64,000 nucleotides of DNA, taken from contig NC_013061.1 in assembly GCF_000023825.1 (NCBI RefSeq), positions 3,534,001 to 3,598,000 on the forward strand, given 5' to 3'. The stretch's first letter is position 1. Each line of letters starts with the position of its first letter. The translations under genes and the position numbers were made by a program. This document shows positions 37,071 to 47,100 of this stretch, in pieces. The notes beneath the pieces are model-generated. The model was given only the letters and a program-made list of their open reading frames with translations, was not told where the DNA came from and searched no databases. This stretch comes from Pedobacter heparinus DSM 2366. GTDB lineage: Bacteria > Bacteroidota > Bacteroidia > Sphingobacteriales > Sphingobacteriaceae.

Positions 37071-38933
37071 CTATAATCCAAAAATATTAAAATCAAGAAG
37101 AATACCGTTGTGATCAGATGCAAATCTAGAACCTGAGAGTATATTCGGACAAACAGAATTTGTCCAACCTGCATTAAAAGGCCCAGGTCTCCAATTTGAC
37201 ACGTCAGGAATAGTATTATTTATGGAATCTTTCCATAAAATATAGTCAACGATGATACCGTTAGAAATTGCGTTCCAAGAGTGAAAAGAATAAGGACGAA
37301 CTTCAGTACTATAATAATCTAACTTTTCTAAACCTGAATTGATCAGTGCCTGAATTGTATTGTTATAATGAGATTCCTGTCCAGGGGTAATGGTAACGCT
37401 TGAACCATGTCTATATCTATCTGTTATATTGAAGTCACCAACAATAGCGACTGGAGTAGTTTGAGTAAATGTTTGGTATCTTGTTATAATTTCTCCTACT
37501 TGCTGGACTCTTTCCGCTTCATCTAAACCAAGATGTGTATTAACAACCCAAACAAATTTGTTTTGCAGTAGAAATTTTTGTGCGATTGCCCCTCTTTTTT
37601 CTTTTGTGCCATACTGAGGATAATCCCACAATTGTAATTTGGTATATGCTATGTTACTTAGTGTACCAATTCCGTGAGTAGTTCCAGTTGGACTATAATA
37701 TTCATAATCCCATGCTCCTCCCAGTTTAGTCTTAATTAAGTCTAAAATTGAAGGGTTAACCTCTTGTAAGCATATGATCCCGTATTGACCCGAAAACTCT
37801 GTGCTAAGTAAATTTGCAAGTTCTTCAAATGCGTCGTCCAGAAGGAGAAGCGGTTTAACGCAGCTGGATTGTAAATTGCAAAACAACATAAAAGATTCAT
37901 CTAAATTTTTCCAGGTTGCGGCTCCACCAGAAGAGTATAAATATTCACCAGCATTTAAAGTGAATACATCTGTCTTTCCATCCCCATCCAAATCTCCAAA
38001 TCGCACCTGGTCAATGGTTTCTGTATTTGCTTTTAAATTTATCCAGGCAGTAGTGCCACCCGAAGAATATTTCCATCGGACAGCATCTTTGCAAAAAACA
38101 TCTGTTTTACCATCACCATCAAAATCTCCGAATCGTAAATCGGCAAAAGGGATGGTAGAATCAGTACCCAGATTTGCCCATGAGCTTGCACCGCCGGAGG
38201 AATATTTCCACTGACTACCAGTTTTAGTAAAAACATCTGTTTTACCGTCGCCATCAAAATCTCCAAATCGCACCTGATCAATGGTTTCTGTATTTGCTTT
38301 TAAATTTATCCAGGCAGTAGTGCCACCCGAAGAATATTTCCATCGGACAGCATCTTTGCAAAAAACATCTGTTTTACCGTCACCATCAAAATCTCCAAAA
38401 CGTAAATCCGCAAAAGGAATAGTAGAATCTGTGGCCAGGTTTACCCAGGAACCTGTACCCCCCGAAGAATATTTCCATTGATTGCCAGTTTTAGTGAAAA
38501 CATCCGTTATGCCATCGCCATTAAAATCTCCAAATCGTAAATTAGCAAGAGTGGTAGCATCGGATAATAAATCAATCCATCCATTTTCTGCTCCGGAAGA
38601 ATATCTCCATTGACCAGAAAAAATTGAAAAAATATCAGTAATGCCATCGCCATTGAAATCTCCAAATTCTATATTGTTAAGTGCTGGATTGCTGTTCGCA
38701 AAACAACTACCGCTGTACAAACGACTAGCTCCTAAACCTACATTGAGTGTAAGCAATTTTACATTCAAAGAATTGATGATCATTAAATTTGATGATGATA
38801 AAATTTTATCTTTCGTTTTATCTGGAGACTTTAAATTATCATCAACTTTACTACAACCTATAAAAACAAATACCAAAATGAAAACTAAATACGGGCAATT
38901 AAAAATTCTAAAGAAATCTTTTACGTTTTTCAT
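37071..38933 (-). CDS. Lipoprotein with an EEP phosphodiesterase domain interrupted by FG-GAP-like repeats (620 aa)
   Basis: Predicted lipoprotein (signal ending VFIGC, Cys27). Residues 59-66, KLLTLNVG, look like the first strand of an endonuclease/exonuclease/phosphatase (EEP) domain with metal-ligand Asn64. Six repeats of about 44 residues follow (about 86-353), each 'RFGDFDGDGKTDVF ... WKYSSGG', an FG-GAP/VCBS-type calcium-binding pattern. The rest of the EEP domain then appears: Glu391 in ICLQEV, His467 in VNTHLG, Asp500/Asn502 in GDFN, Asp563 in VDYI and SDH at 606-608. All catalytic blocks are present, so an active phosphodiesterase or nuclease is plausible. The DNA looks more AT-rich than its neighbours, a possible sign of transfer. 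Confidence 0.82.
   Translation of the reverse strand: MKNVKDFFRIFNCPYLVFILVFVFIGCSKVDDNLKSPDKTKDKILSSSNLMIINSLNVKLLTLNVGLGASRLYSGSCFANSNPALNNIEFGDFNGDGITDIFSIFSGQWRYSSGAENGWIDLLSDATTLANLRFGDFNGDGITDVFTKTGNQWKYSSGGTGSWVNLATDSTIPFADLRFGDFDGDGKTDVFCKDAVRWKYSSGGTTAWINLKANTETIDQVRFGDFDGDGKTDVFTKTGSQWKYSSGGASSWANLGTDSTIPFADLRFGDFDGDGKTDVFCKDAVRWKYSSGGTTAWINLKANTETIDQVRFGDLDGDGKTDVFTLNAGEYLYSSGGAATWKNLDESFMLFCNLQSSCVKPLLLLDDAFEELANLLSTEFSGQYGIICLQEVNPSILDLIKTKLGGAWDYEYYSPTGTTHGIGTLSNIAYTKLQLWDYPQYGTKEKRGAIAQKFLLQNKFVWVVNTHLGLDEAERVQQVGEIITRYQTFTQTTPVAIVGDFNITDRYRHGSSVTITPGQESHYNNTIQALINSGLEKLDYYSTEVRPYSFHSWNAISNGIIVDYILWKDSINNTIPDVSNWRPGPFNAGWTNSVCPNILSGSRFASDHNGILLDFNIFGL
38011..38378. repeat. Direct repeat with a 267-bp period inside the FG-GAP-like region
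   Basis: About 100 nt at 38011-38111 are identical to 38278-38378, with weaker similarity on both sides. The period corresponds to two protein repeats (89 residues), so repeats were duplicated in pairs, apparently recently. Confidence 0.85.
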
Positions 38934-39058
38934 ATTTTTTTGTTTAATTATCTACAAATTCATTTAGGATGCATTTGCGCAGGGGTATACTTTAGTACAT
39001 AGATACATTTAGTATTGCCAAGCACATCATTTAACAAGTCGATATCAGGAAATAAAAA

Positions 39059-40297
39059 TTAGCTTTTCTCTTTATAACCATTCAAACCATAAAAAACAAT
39101 ATACAGGTAACAGAGAACAGGAATAATAAATGCCAGTTGCCAGGAATAATGATCTTTGATCAGGCCCTGGGCAAAAGAGAGTACTGCTCCTCCTACTATT
39201 GCTGTAGACAGCAAGCCTGACGCCCTGGTAGTTTGGGCGCCTAACCCTTGTACTGATAAAGAAAATATCACCGCAAACATAATGGCATTACATAATCCAA
39301 CCGCCACCATACACCATATAGCAAATACTCCTGAACTCATAACCGAGCATACAATCAGGGATGCGGCTAAAGCTGCAGCAATGGCCAACACTCTTGCCGG
39401 TTGGAAAAACTTCAAAAAATAAGCGCCTACAAATCTGCCCACCAGCATCCCACCCCAGTAAAAGGATAAGTACAAGTTTGCTGCATGCTCAGGAATAGCT
39501 AAAGTATCAGAAATGTAATTGGTTAAAAAGGTCCCGATAGAAACCTCTGCCCCAACATACATAAACAAGGCTATTACACCATATTTGAGGTTTCTGTAAC
39601 TAAAAATAGGTTTTCTTTCCGTCCCGGTTTTAGCTGTACTGGAAACACTGGTAGTAATGGAAGGCAAATTAAGACGCCATACAAGTAAACCAATGGCTAA
39701 GAGGCCTGCCCCTATTAAAAGATAAGGTTTGATCAGGGCAGAACTGGAAGTATTGGATTCGTGCAGACGCGACAGGATAAAATGGGCACCGAATACAGGA
39801 GCGATAGTAGTTCCCATAGAGCCAATTCCCTGTACCAGTGTTAACCTTGATGCTGCTGTTTCAGGCTTGCCCAGAACAGTAATGTAAGGATTGGCTGCTA
39901 CCTGCAGCAATACAATCCCAATAGCCACAATAAACAAAGCGGAAAGGAAGAGTGCGTATTGATGATAAATAGATGCCGGAAAGAATAAAAAGGCCCCTAA
40001 GGAAGCAATCATAAAGCCTGCGACCATTCCATTTTTATAACCAATCTTTTCTACAAGTTTTCCTGAAGGAATGGACATCAGTCCATAGGTAAGGAAAAAA
40101 TAAAACTGTACCAGTGAAGACTGGGAATAGGTTAAGGTAAAGCCTTGTTTAAAAAACGGGACCAGTGTGTCGTTAAGGACAGTAATAAAACCCATCATAA
40201 AATACAGTACTGCCAGCGATATAAGTGCTGGAACATAACTACCTTTCTGGTGTTCTGTAGATACCTGGATATCGCCTGCTGATGATAAAAGTGCCAT
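39059..40297 (-). CDS. Sugar MFS transporter, FucP/GluP-like (412 aa)
   Basis: An inner-membrane sugar:proton symporter of the fucose/glucose-galactose (FHS) family. It has about 12 predicted helices and family-like segments: FMMGFITVLNDTLVPFFK in helix 1, SIPSGKLVEKIGYKNG after helix 2 (the MFS A-type loop) and LLQVAANPYITVLGKPETAA. It is the last gene of the seven-gene leftward operon, 3 bp after the epimerase gene, so it probably brings into the cytoplasm the sugar the epimerase uses. In Bacteroides fragilis a similar MFS gene sits beside the epimerase gene in the sialic-acid operon (recalled). Confidence 0.92.
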   Translation of the reverse strand: MALLSSAGDIQVSTEHQKGSYVPALISLAVLYFMMGFITVLNDTLVPFFKQGFTLTYSQSSLVQFYFFLTYGLMSIPSGKLVEKIGYKNGMVAGFMIASLGAFLFFPASIYHQYALFLSALFIVAIGIVLLQVAANPYITVLGKPETAASRLTLVQGIGSMGTTIAPVFGAHFILSRLHESNTSSSALIKPYLLIGAGLLAIGLLVWRLNLPSITTSVSSTAKTGTERKPIFSYRNLKYGVIALFMYVGAEVSIGTFLTNYISDTLAIPEHAANLYLSFYWGGMLVGRFVGAYFLKFFQPARVLAIAAALAASLIVCSVMSSGVFAIWCMVAVGLCNAIMFAVIFSLSVQGLGAQTTRASGLLSTAIVGGAVLSFAQGLIKDHYSWQLAFIIPVLCYLYIVFYGLNGYKEKS

Positions 40298-40300
40298 TGG

Positions 40301-41503
40301 TTACGAATTTATAAGATTTTCTGTTTCTATTTTTTTCTTTTGCTGAACTCTTTCCATCGTCTTCCAAAGTTGGAACAAACCTCTTGGAACATGGAAACAG
40401 CCCTTCCACTTGCCTCCTTTTAACGGCAATAAAATTTCTCCCTTACGGTTCAGGTAACCGTACCATTCACCAAACTCCTCATCTACAAAGTGCTCCCAGG
40501 TATATTCGTGCAGTTTTTCAAACCATTCCCAGCAACGCTCATCACCGGTATGCAGATACCCTTTCAACATAGTAATCATAGATTCAATATGTACCCACCA
40601 TAATTTCTGATCCCACTCCAGTTGCTGTGGCGGGTTTCCTTTCACATCAAGGAAGTAAAAAATACCTCTGTTTTCTTTGTCCCATCCAAATTCCAGTATG
40701 GAAAGTGAAATGTCTACACATTTCCTGATCAGTGCGGTGTCGTTATTCCGTTCTGCAATGTCCATTACAAACCACATTGACTCCAGGCCATGACCGGGAT
40801 TGATCAGACGACCTTCATAAGAATCGTTAAAATTGTTGTTCAGGTCAATATTTTCCAGGATTAATCCATATTCAGGTTTGTAAAATTTATTGACAACTGT
40901 ATCTACACCATTTTTAAGTACATCTTCAACCAGGCTGCTATCCAGCAAGTGCTCAATTTCCAATACCAGGTTACACAGGATCATGGGCAGTGAGAAACCC
41001 TGTAAGTCTCTTGTACCGGGGTAGGCTTTGCTGTATTTCCCTTTCGGATTATTTTGTCTCTTCAGGATGTTATCAAAAGTTTCCCTTGCAATCTCAGCAT
41101 AACTGCTATTACCGGTAGCTTTGCTCAGCTGGGCAAAGGCCATAGATGCAAAACAATCTGAAAAGATATTATAAGCCTGAACAAGTGGTTTTCCCTCTTT
41201 TGTAAGGGAAAAATACCAGTCTTTATTTTCATTACGACCATGTTTTATCAGAAAGGCTGCGCCATTTTCTGCAATTTCAAGCCATGCCGGATTCTTTTCT
41301 ACATTCAGATAAAGCATAGAAAAGGTCCATACCTGCCTACATTGCAACCAGATAAATTTATCTGTATCATAAACTTCACCTTCTTTGCTGAGGCAGGTAA
41401 AGAAACCCCCATTTTCGTCATCGATTGAATTGTTTGCCCAGAAAGGGACTACATCGTCTAATAAATTTGATTTGTATAGCGCTATATATTCTGTTTCGCT
41501 CAT
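40301..41503 (-). CDS. N-acylglucosamine 2-epimerase, renin-binding-protein type (400 aa)
   Basis: Interconverts N-acetylglucosamine and N-acetylmannosamine. The sequence closely follows the animal renin-binding protein / NanE epimerase pattern as recalled: GGFFTCLSKEGEVYD, FIWLQCRQVW, INPGHGLESMWF, QLEWDQKLWWVHIESM, EFGEWYGYLNRKGE and GGKWKGCFHVPRGL. The conserved His of the (alpha/alpha)6 barrel are in NPGHGLE, WWVHIES and CFHVPR. It is cytoplasmic with no signal peptide. It lies between the EEP lipoprotein and the sugar transporter in the PUL operon. No neuraminate lyase (NanA) is nearby, so ManNAc or GlcNAc would come from the polymer itself. A disaccharide epimerase is a less likely alternative. 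Confidence 0.88.
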   Translation of the reverse strand: MSETEYIALYKSNLLDDVVPFWANNSIDDENGGFFTCLSKEGEVYDTDKFIWLQCRQVWTFSMLYLNVEKNPAWLEIAENGAAFLIKHGRNENKDWYFSLTKEGKPLVQAYNIFSDCFASMAFAQLSKATGNSSYAEIARETFDNILKRQNNPKGKYSKAYPGTRDLQGFSLPMILCNLVLEIEHLLDSSLVEDVLKNGVDTVVNKFYKPEYGLILENIDLNNNFNDSYEGRLINPGHGLESMWFVMDIAERNNDTALIRKCVDISLSILEFGWDKENRGIFYFLDVKGNPPQQLEWDQKLWWVHIESMITMLKGYLHTGDERCWEWFEKLHEYTWEHFVDEEFGEWYGYLNRKGEILLPLKGGKWKGCFHVPRGLFQLWKTMERVQQKKKIETENLINS

Positions 41504-41529
41504 TGTAAATAGGTATGTTGTGTTTTAAT

Positions 41530-42354
41530 TTAATATTGAAGTTCGGCTATAATAGGTACATGGTCAGAAGCGTAACGTTCTGCTATAGTCTGATAACTTT
41601 TAATGCTGAAATAACCCGAGGCTTGTTTGTTCAGCAGGAGGTAATCGATCGTTGTGTTGGGATTGGTAGCAGGAAATGTACTCGGACAAGTGGTACAGCC
41701 CATAGTCATTTCGGTTTTAATGATGTTCCAGGTATCGCTGGTTGGAGGCATATTAAAATCGCCGCCTACAATCACCGGCGAATCTTTATAGGGCTGTATA
41801 GCTTTCAGCAATTCACGGGCATGGAGTTCACGATTACTTTCGGCAAGATGGTCAAAATGTGTAGATACAAAATAGATCCTTTTGCCATTAGGCAATTCCA
41901 CCTGAATGATACCCACCACCCTCAACTCGGCACCTGTACCTGCATTTACAGGTAAAGAATAGCGTGAACTGGTTTTGATAGGGAACTTAGATAAAATGGC
42001 TACCCCATACTCTCCGTTAGAGCGATCCAACGCTTTGGCAAAATAATAGTTCATTCCGGTCAGTTCGGCCAATTTTTTCGCCTGATCAAGGTCAATACCC
42101 GAACGTGTAGTGAACTTATCTACTTCCTGCAAGGCTACCAGATCAGGGTTCCCCTGCTTAATGGCATTTGCTGTAGCTTCCAGTTTAACTACGCCAGCAG
42201 CTTCTGAAGGTGGATTACCAATGTGGATATTGTAAGACATCACCCTCAAAGTCTCTTTGGACGTTTCAGGCTCTGTTTTATTTTCTTTACTCTTTGAGCA
42301 GGATGTACCAATCAGCAGGGCTGCAACAGCAAATGCTTTAATTGTATTTTTCAT
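41530..42354 (-). CDS. EEP-family phosphodiesterase/nuclease lipoprotein (274 aa)
   Basis: The start at 42354 gives a clean lipoprotein signal (MKNTIKAFAVAALLIGTSC); an in-frame ATG at 42378 would add eight residues. The EEP blocks are in order: Asn in VMSYNIHIG, Glu in LVALQEVD, His in VSTHFDHL, VGGDFNMP, TIDYLLL and the terminal SDHVP. The family includes nucleases, sphingomyelinases and inositol phosphatases, and this form is frequent in PULs. As a lipoprotein in a glycan-use operon it probably acts on a phosphodiester or phosphate of the imported glycan in the periplasm or at the surface; this is inference. Confidence 0.9.
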   Translation of the reverse strand: MKNTIKAFAVAALLIGTSCSKSKENKTEPETSKETLRVMSYNIHIGNPPSEAAGVVKLEATANAIKQGNPDLVALQEVDKFTTRSGIDLDQAKKLAELTGMNYYFAKALDRSNGEYGVAILSKFPIKTSSRYSLPVNAGTGAELRVVGIIQVELPNGKRIYFVSTHFDHLAESNRELHARELLKAIQPYKDSPVIVGGDFNMPPTSDTWNIIKTEMTMGCTTCPSTFPATNPNTTIDYLLLNKQASGYFSIKSYQTIAERYASDHVPIIAELQY

Positions 42355-42391
42355 AGAATATAAATTTGATTTGTTCATAGCTGTTTATAAA

Positions 42392-44158
42392 TTACCAGTC
42401 AGGGTTTTGCCCCAACGCAGGATTCATCAAACGGTCACTTTCCGGAATAGGATACAGGTAAAATTTATCTTGCCAAACCCTAGGAGTAGTAACCAGCCAT
42501 TTGATCTCCCCTTTATCGCCCTCAGACAATACCATAGCATTTGGACGGCCGCTGACGGTTTCAGCAACATTCATATAAGTTACCCCGGGTACCTGGCTAT
42601 TAGGTAGTGTTCTATAAAAGGCAACATCCATTACGCCGTCTTTATTCAGGTCTAATGGGGTATTCAATGCCGGAACATACATACCATTCCATGTCTTTTC
42701 TATCAGCTTTCCACTTTTCCAGCGTACCAGGTCATAAAATCTGAATCCTTCCAATGCAAGTTCAATTCCACGTTCCCTCCTGATTTCCAGAATAGAAGGG
42801 TCAGTAATACCAGGGAAATATTCTGCCATTAAATAAGGATCGGCAAGTGTTGGCTTGGTAGCCGTATTTTGTGTAATGCCTGCCCTCCTTCTTAGTGCCC
42901 CTATTGTTGTATTCCAGTCTGTATCAGATAATGTACCCAATTCGGCCTTTGCTTCTGCATAATTTAACAGCACCTCTGCATATCTGAATATCGGGATGAT
43001 GTTATTGTTCATACTTCCACTATCGTAAAAAGTATCGTCCAGTACCCATTTAGTAGGTTGATAACCTGTATAAGTATAAGAGAAAAGTGGTGGTGAAACC
43101 AGCAGGTTTCCACCATTAATCCTATTGTAACTTTTTGTGCGAATAGTTTGTTCCAGTCGTTTATCCCTGTTTTCTACTTCATCAGCAAAAATCATGGTTT
43201 TGTAGCCGGCCTTATTGGTAAAGGGTGTTCCGTCTATATTTAAGTAAGTGTTGATAAATGACCTGGTAAAACTGGCCCTGTCACCATAAGTAGCGCTGGT
43301 ATAATACCAGTTGGCATCATGGAAAATCCCAAGTGCATCACTATAGATATTGGCCAGCATCACTTCAGATGCTATTGGCGCTTTGCTTACAAACAGTTCA
43401 CGGTAGGGTTTCGAGTCCGCACCACCGATATAAAGTGAAAACTTATTCTGATCCATAACAATCTTGGCGGCAGTTGCAGCTTCAGTTAACCAATTGGCTG
43501 CCGTTTGTTGTAAGCCATAATTGGTATGATATTTACGAAAAGTTCCTTCAAACAAACAAACCCTCGATTTAAATGCGTAGGCAACGAATTTGGTAATCAT
43601 TGATCTGGAGCCATCTTCTGTAGTGCGGATATGCTGCGTAGCATAATCAAGGTCTCTGAGTACAGAATCCATCACCAATACACGTGAATCACGACCTTTC
43701 ATCATTTCAGGATCATTCACTTCAAAAGTCCGGTTGATCCAAGGCACATCACCAAAGCGCTTTACTTTTGCAAAATAAAACCAGGCTCTAAAAAATCTGG
43801 CCAAGCCATTGTAATGTTCCCTCACTTCCTTAGGGATAGAAGTATTGACATTGTTCTCCAGGAAATAATTGATATTTCTAAGATCTGTCCATGTCCATCC
43901 TGTGCTTTGACGCGGCCCATAAGCACCATCCCTAATGAAATCAGGAACATCCTTGCGGGCGATATAATCAGACATGTTATCTCCCCTGAGGATGTCTGTA
44001 TAAGTTGGAAGTAAGGTATAAAATGAGGTGGCATACAGTTCCAGTCCTTTTTCGCTCTGGAACACGGCCTCTTTGCCCACTGTTGATTTTGGTTGCTGGT
44101 CCAGTTTACTGCATGCAAACAAAACTGCCAGTATGGAAACAAAAAATATTCTTTTCAT
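42392..44158 (-). CDS. SusD/RagB-family glycan-binding lipoprotein (588 aa)
   Basis: A surface lipoprotein that captures glycan and caps its SusC partner. The signal peptide ends in the lipobox LFAC (Cys16, in MKRIFFVSILAVLFACSKLD). TPR-like helical segments are visible (YNGLARFFRAWFYFAKVKRF; VAYAFKSRVCLFEGTFRK). The SusD C-terminal pattern is complete: RYAEVLLNYAEAKAELG, LRRRAGI, ILEIRRERGIELALEGFRFYD and a final YPIPESDRLMNPALGQNPDW. It starts 31 bp after susC. Confidence 0.96.
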   Translation of the reverse strand: MKRIFFVSILAVLFACSKLDQQPKSTVGKEAVFQSEKGLELYATSFYTLLPTYTDILRGDNMSDYIARKDVPDFIRDGAYGPRQSTGWTWTDLRNINYFLENNVNTSIPKEVREHYNGLARFFRAWFYFAKVKRFGDVPWINRTFEVNDPEMMKGRDSRVLVMDSVLRDLDYATQHIRTTEDGSRSMITKFVAYAFKSRVCLFEGTFRKYHTNYGLQQTAANWLTEAATAAKIVMDQNKFSLYIGGADSKPYRELFVSKAPIASEVMLANIYSDALGIFHDANWYYTSATYGDRASFTRSFINTYLNIDGTPFTNKAGYKTMIFADEVENRDKRLEQTIRTKSYNRINGGNLLVSPPLFSYTYTGYQPTKWVLDDTFYDSGSMNNNIIPIFRYAEVLLNYAEAKAELGTLSDTDWNTTIGALRRRAGITQNTATKPTLADPYLMAEYFPGITDPSILEIRRERGIELALEGFRFYDLVRWKSGKLIEKTWNGMYVPALNTPLDLNKDGVMDVAFYRTLPNSQVPGVTYMNVAETVSGRPNAMVLSEGDKGEIKWLVTTPRVWQDKFYLYPIPESDRLMNPALGQNPDW

Positions 44159-44189
44159 CTTTTTATATGATTAATGAGCTAATGACCTG

Positions 44190-47100
44190 TTAAAATGTAA
44201 TCGATAAACCCAGAGAATAGCTTTTCATCATCGGGTAGTTAAATCCGTCACCCTGATTAGAGTCTGCCAGATCCTGGTCAGAATCACCTGTATTTTCGAC
44301 ATCAATATCTTTAGTGATCTTATGCATCGGCGAATAGGTAAATAGATTTTCGCCCGAGAAATAAATGCTTGCTTTAGCTGCACGGAACTTTGAACTGATA
44401 CTAGCCGGCAGCGTATAACCAACCTGGATGTTTTTCAACCTTACATAAGCTATGTTCTGCAGGTAGCGGGTCTGTACTTCACGCAGGGTACCACCGGCAG
44501 CCCATGCCAGGTATCCGGTATATCTTGGGAAATAAGCATCAGGATTGTTTTCCGACCAGATGTTGCCGATCTGTGATGCAGGTGGATGACCATAAGGCGC
44601 GTTATACTGTCCCCAGAAAGTATTTGCACCACGACTTGGATACCAGCTTTGTTTTCCTACCCCCTGGAAGAAACCACTTACAAAGAAGTTGTTCCAGTCG
44701 GCACCTAAACTGAGCCCGAAGCGGTAACGTGGCTGGTCGTTACCAATAATCACACGATCGCCGGGCTTGTTCGCAGTATTGTCGCCATAATCAATTACGC
44801 CATCGTTATTGATGTCTTTGAATTTGATATCGCCGATTCGCCACGCACCTGTTGCAGTAGAACTGAACAGGCTTTGGTCGGCAGATCTTCTGATGTCATC
44901 AGCAGAAGTAAAAAAACCTTCTGTAACATATCCCCAGATTTCGCCCAGGCGTTGTCCTTCATAATAATCATCCAACCTTTTGTTCGGGTTGTTGTATTTC
45001 AGAATGGTAGAAATGTTGTCAGAAACTACGGCTTTTACACTATAGTTGAATGGCTTGTTTTTCAATGTAAAATGATCATTCCAGCTAACAGAAAGTTCCC
45101 ATCCCTTGGTTTCCATATCTGCATAGTTTCCACGCGGAGAAGCTGCACCAAACACTGCAGGCTGCTCCACACCCGGTGTAAACATGTCTACTGTTTTCCT
45201 GATGTAGGCATCTCCCGAAATCGAAAGCCTGTTCTTTAACATGGACAGGTCAAGTCCGATATTGCTTGTTGTAGCTGTTTCCCAGGTAAGTCCATCAGGA
45301 ATCACACTTGGATTACGTGTATAAGCAGGCTGCACGCCATTGATTACCCTTGGCAAAGTATTTAGCGTCAATAACTCCTGGAATACATAAGAGTTGATGT
45401 TACCATTACCCAATGAACCATACGATGCACGCACCTTAAAATCTGAAATGAGGTCTTTATTTACTTTCCAGAAAGGTTCTGAAGATATCCTCCAGCCTGC
45501 CGAGATAGAAGGGAAGAATGCATAGCGCTCATTTGACGGAAATTTAGAAGACCCATCATAGCGTCCGTTGATTTCTATCAGGTAACGTTTGTCATACGCA
45601 TAATTAAACCTGAAAAATCCACCACTGATATTCCACTGCTCATAACCACCGGTAGCAGCGATAGACTGGCCAAGGGCAAGATTTAAATCTTCTGCATCTT
45701 CATAGATCAGGCCATTTCTTTCTGCTCCTACCCTTTTATAAGTACTCAATTCATAATTGAATCCGGCTAATGCTTTAAAATCATGCTTATTATTGAACGT
45801 TTTTTCGTATTCGCCATAGATATTGGTATTGATATATTGCGTTTCCCTGAAAATTTCCCGGATATCGTTATAATTGGTACCCAGGTACTGAATTACGCCC
45901 GGCACCCGGCTATAAGGTACCGGAACACGAACACGGGTTTCATTATTCAGGGTATTCTGAAAAGTAAAATCTCCTTTGATGCGAAGTGTATTGTTAAAGA
46001 ATTTAGTGGCAAAATTGGTGGAGTTTCTTAAAACACGGCGGTCATAGTCCATTCCGTTTTTTCCATACCAGTAATCGCCAACGGTGTAAGCAGCAGAATG
46101 GGTAAGTGTACCATCAGGATTAAACATAGGTGCCATAGGCGGACCTTCAGCAACCATATTTCTCCAGATTCCTCCACCCTCACCAACATTCATCGGAGTA
46201 TGATACTGCACACTCGAAAAATCGATATTGTTACCCAGGGTTAACCACGGATAAAGCTCAATAGACCCTTTTGCACGCAGGTTGTACATTTTGTAATCGT
46301 CAGAATTGTACCTGAATAATCCTGGTTGGTCAAGGTATCTTCCAGTGACATAAAAACTGGTCTTGTTGCTGCTTCCCGAGACAGAAATGTTTTGGTCAAG
46401 TGAATAAGTATGGTCTTTATAAAGGTCATCCATCCAGTTGTGGTTTTCATAATAAACATACTCTCCGGTTACAGGATCAACAGCAGTTTTAGGAAGAGAA
46501 GAATCTAATGAACGCTTCCTCAATTCTTCCAGGTATTCAGGAGAAAAACGAAGTGTCTTGTTTACGTTTTGCGGCGTACTGGCATAATTGTTCCAGCTTG
46601 AGAATGCTTCGTTAAACATAGAAGCCCATTGGTATCCATCAGTTACAAAATTGGGCACCGTAGTTGGGTTCTTAATCGCATAATTACTTGAGTAATTGAT
46701 TTCAGTACGGTCTTTAACTGGCTTTTTAGTAGTGATGAGTACCACTCCAAACGCACCACGCGCACCATAAATAGAGGCTGAAGCAGCATCTTTAAGAATA
46801 GACACTGTTTCAATATCATGTGGGTTCAACAAAGCAGGATTACCTTCTACCCCATCAATAAGTACCAATGCACTACCACCCTGACCTACAGATGTTGCCC
46901 CACGAATGTTAAAAGCAGGTGACTGATTGGGCTTGCCATCAGCCGGTGTAAGGTTTAAATTGGGCATGGCACCTTGTAAACCCTGGGCAAGGTTAGTGAT
47001 CGGCCTATTTTTGAAAACATCTGCCGTCACCTGGTCTACTGCTCCGGTCAGGTTCTCCTTCTTTTGTGTACCATAACCGACTACAATCACTTCGTTTAAG

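Noticed and set aside
39059..41503. Sialic acid catabolism operon (epimerase plus MFS transporter)
   Set aside because: No neuraminate lyase or sialidase is found in the operon, so only the ManNAc/GlcNAc step is supported.
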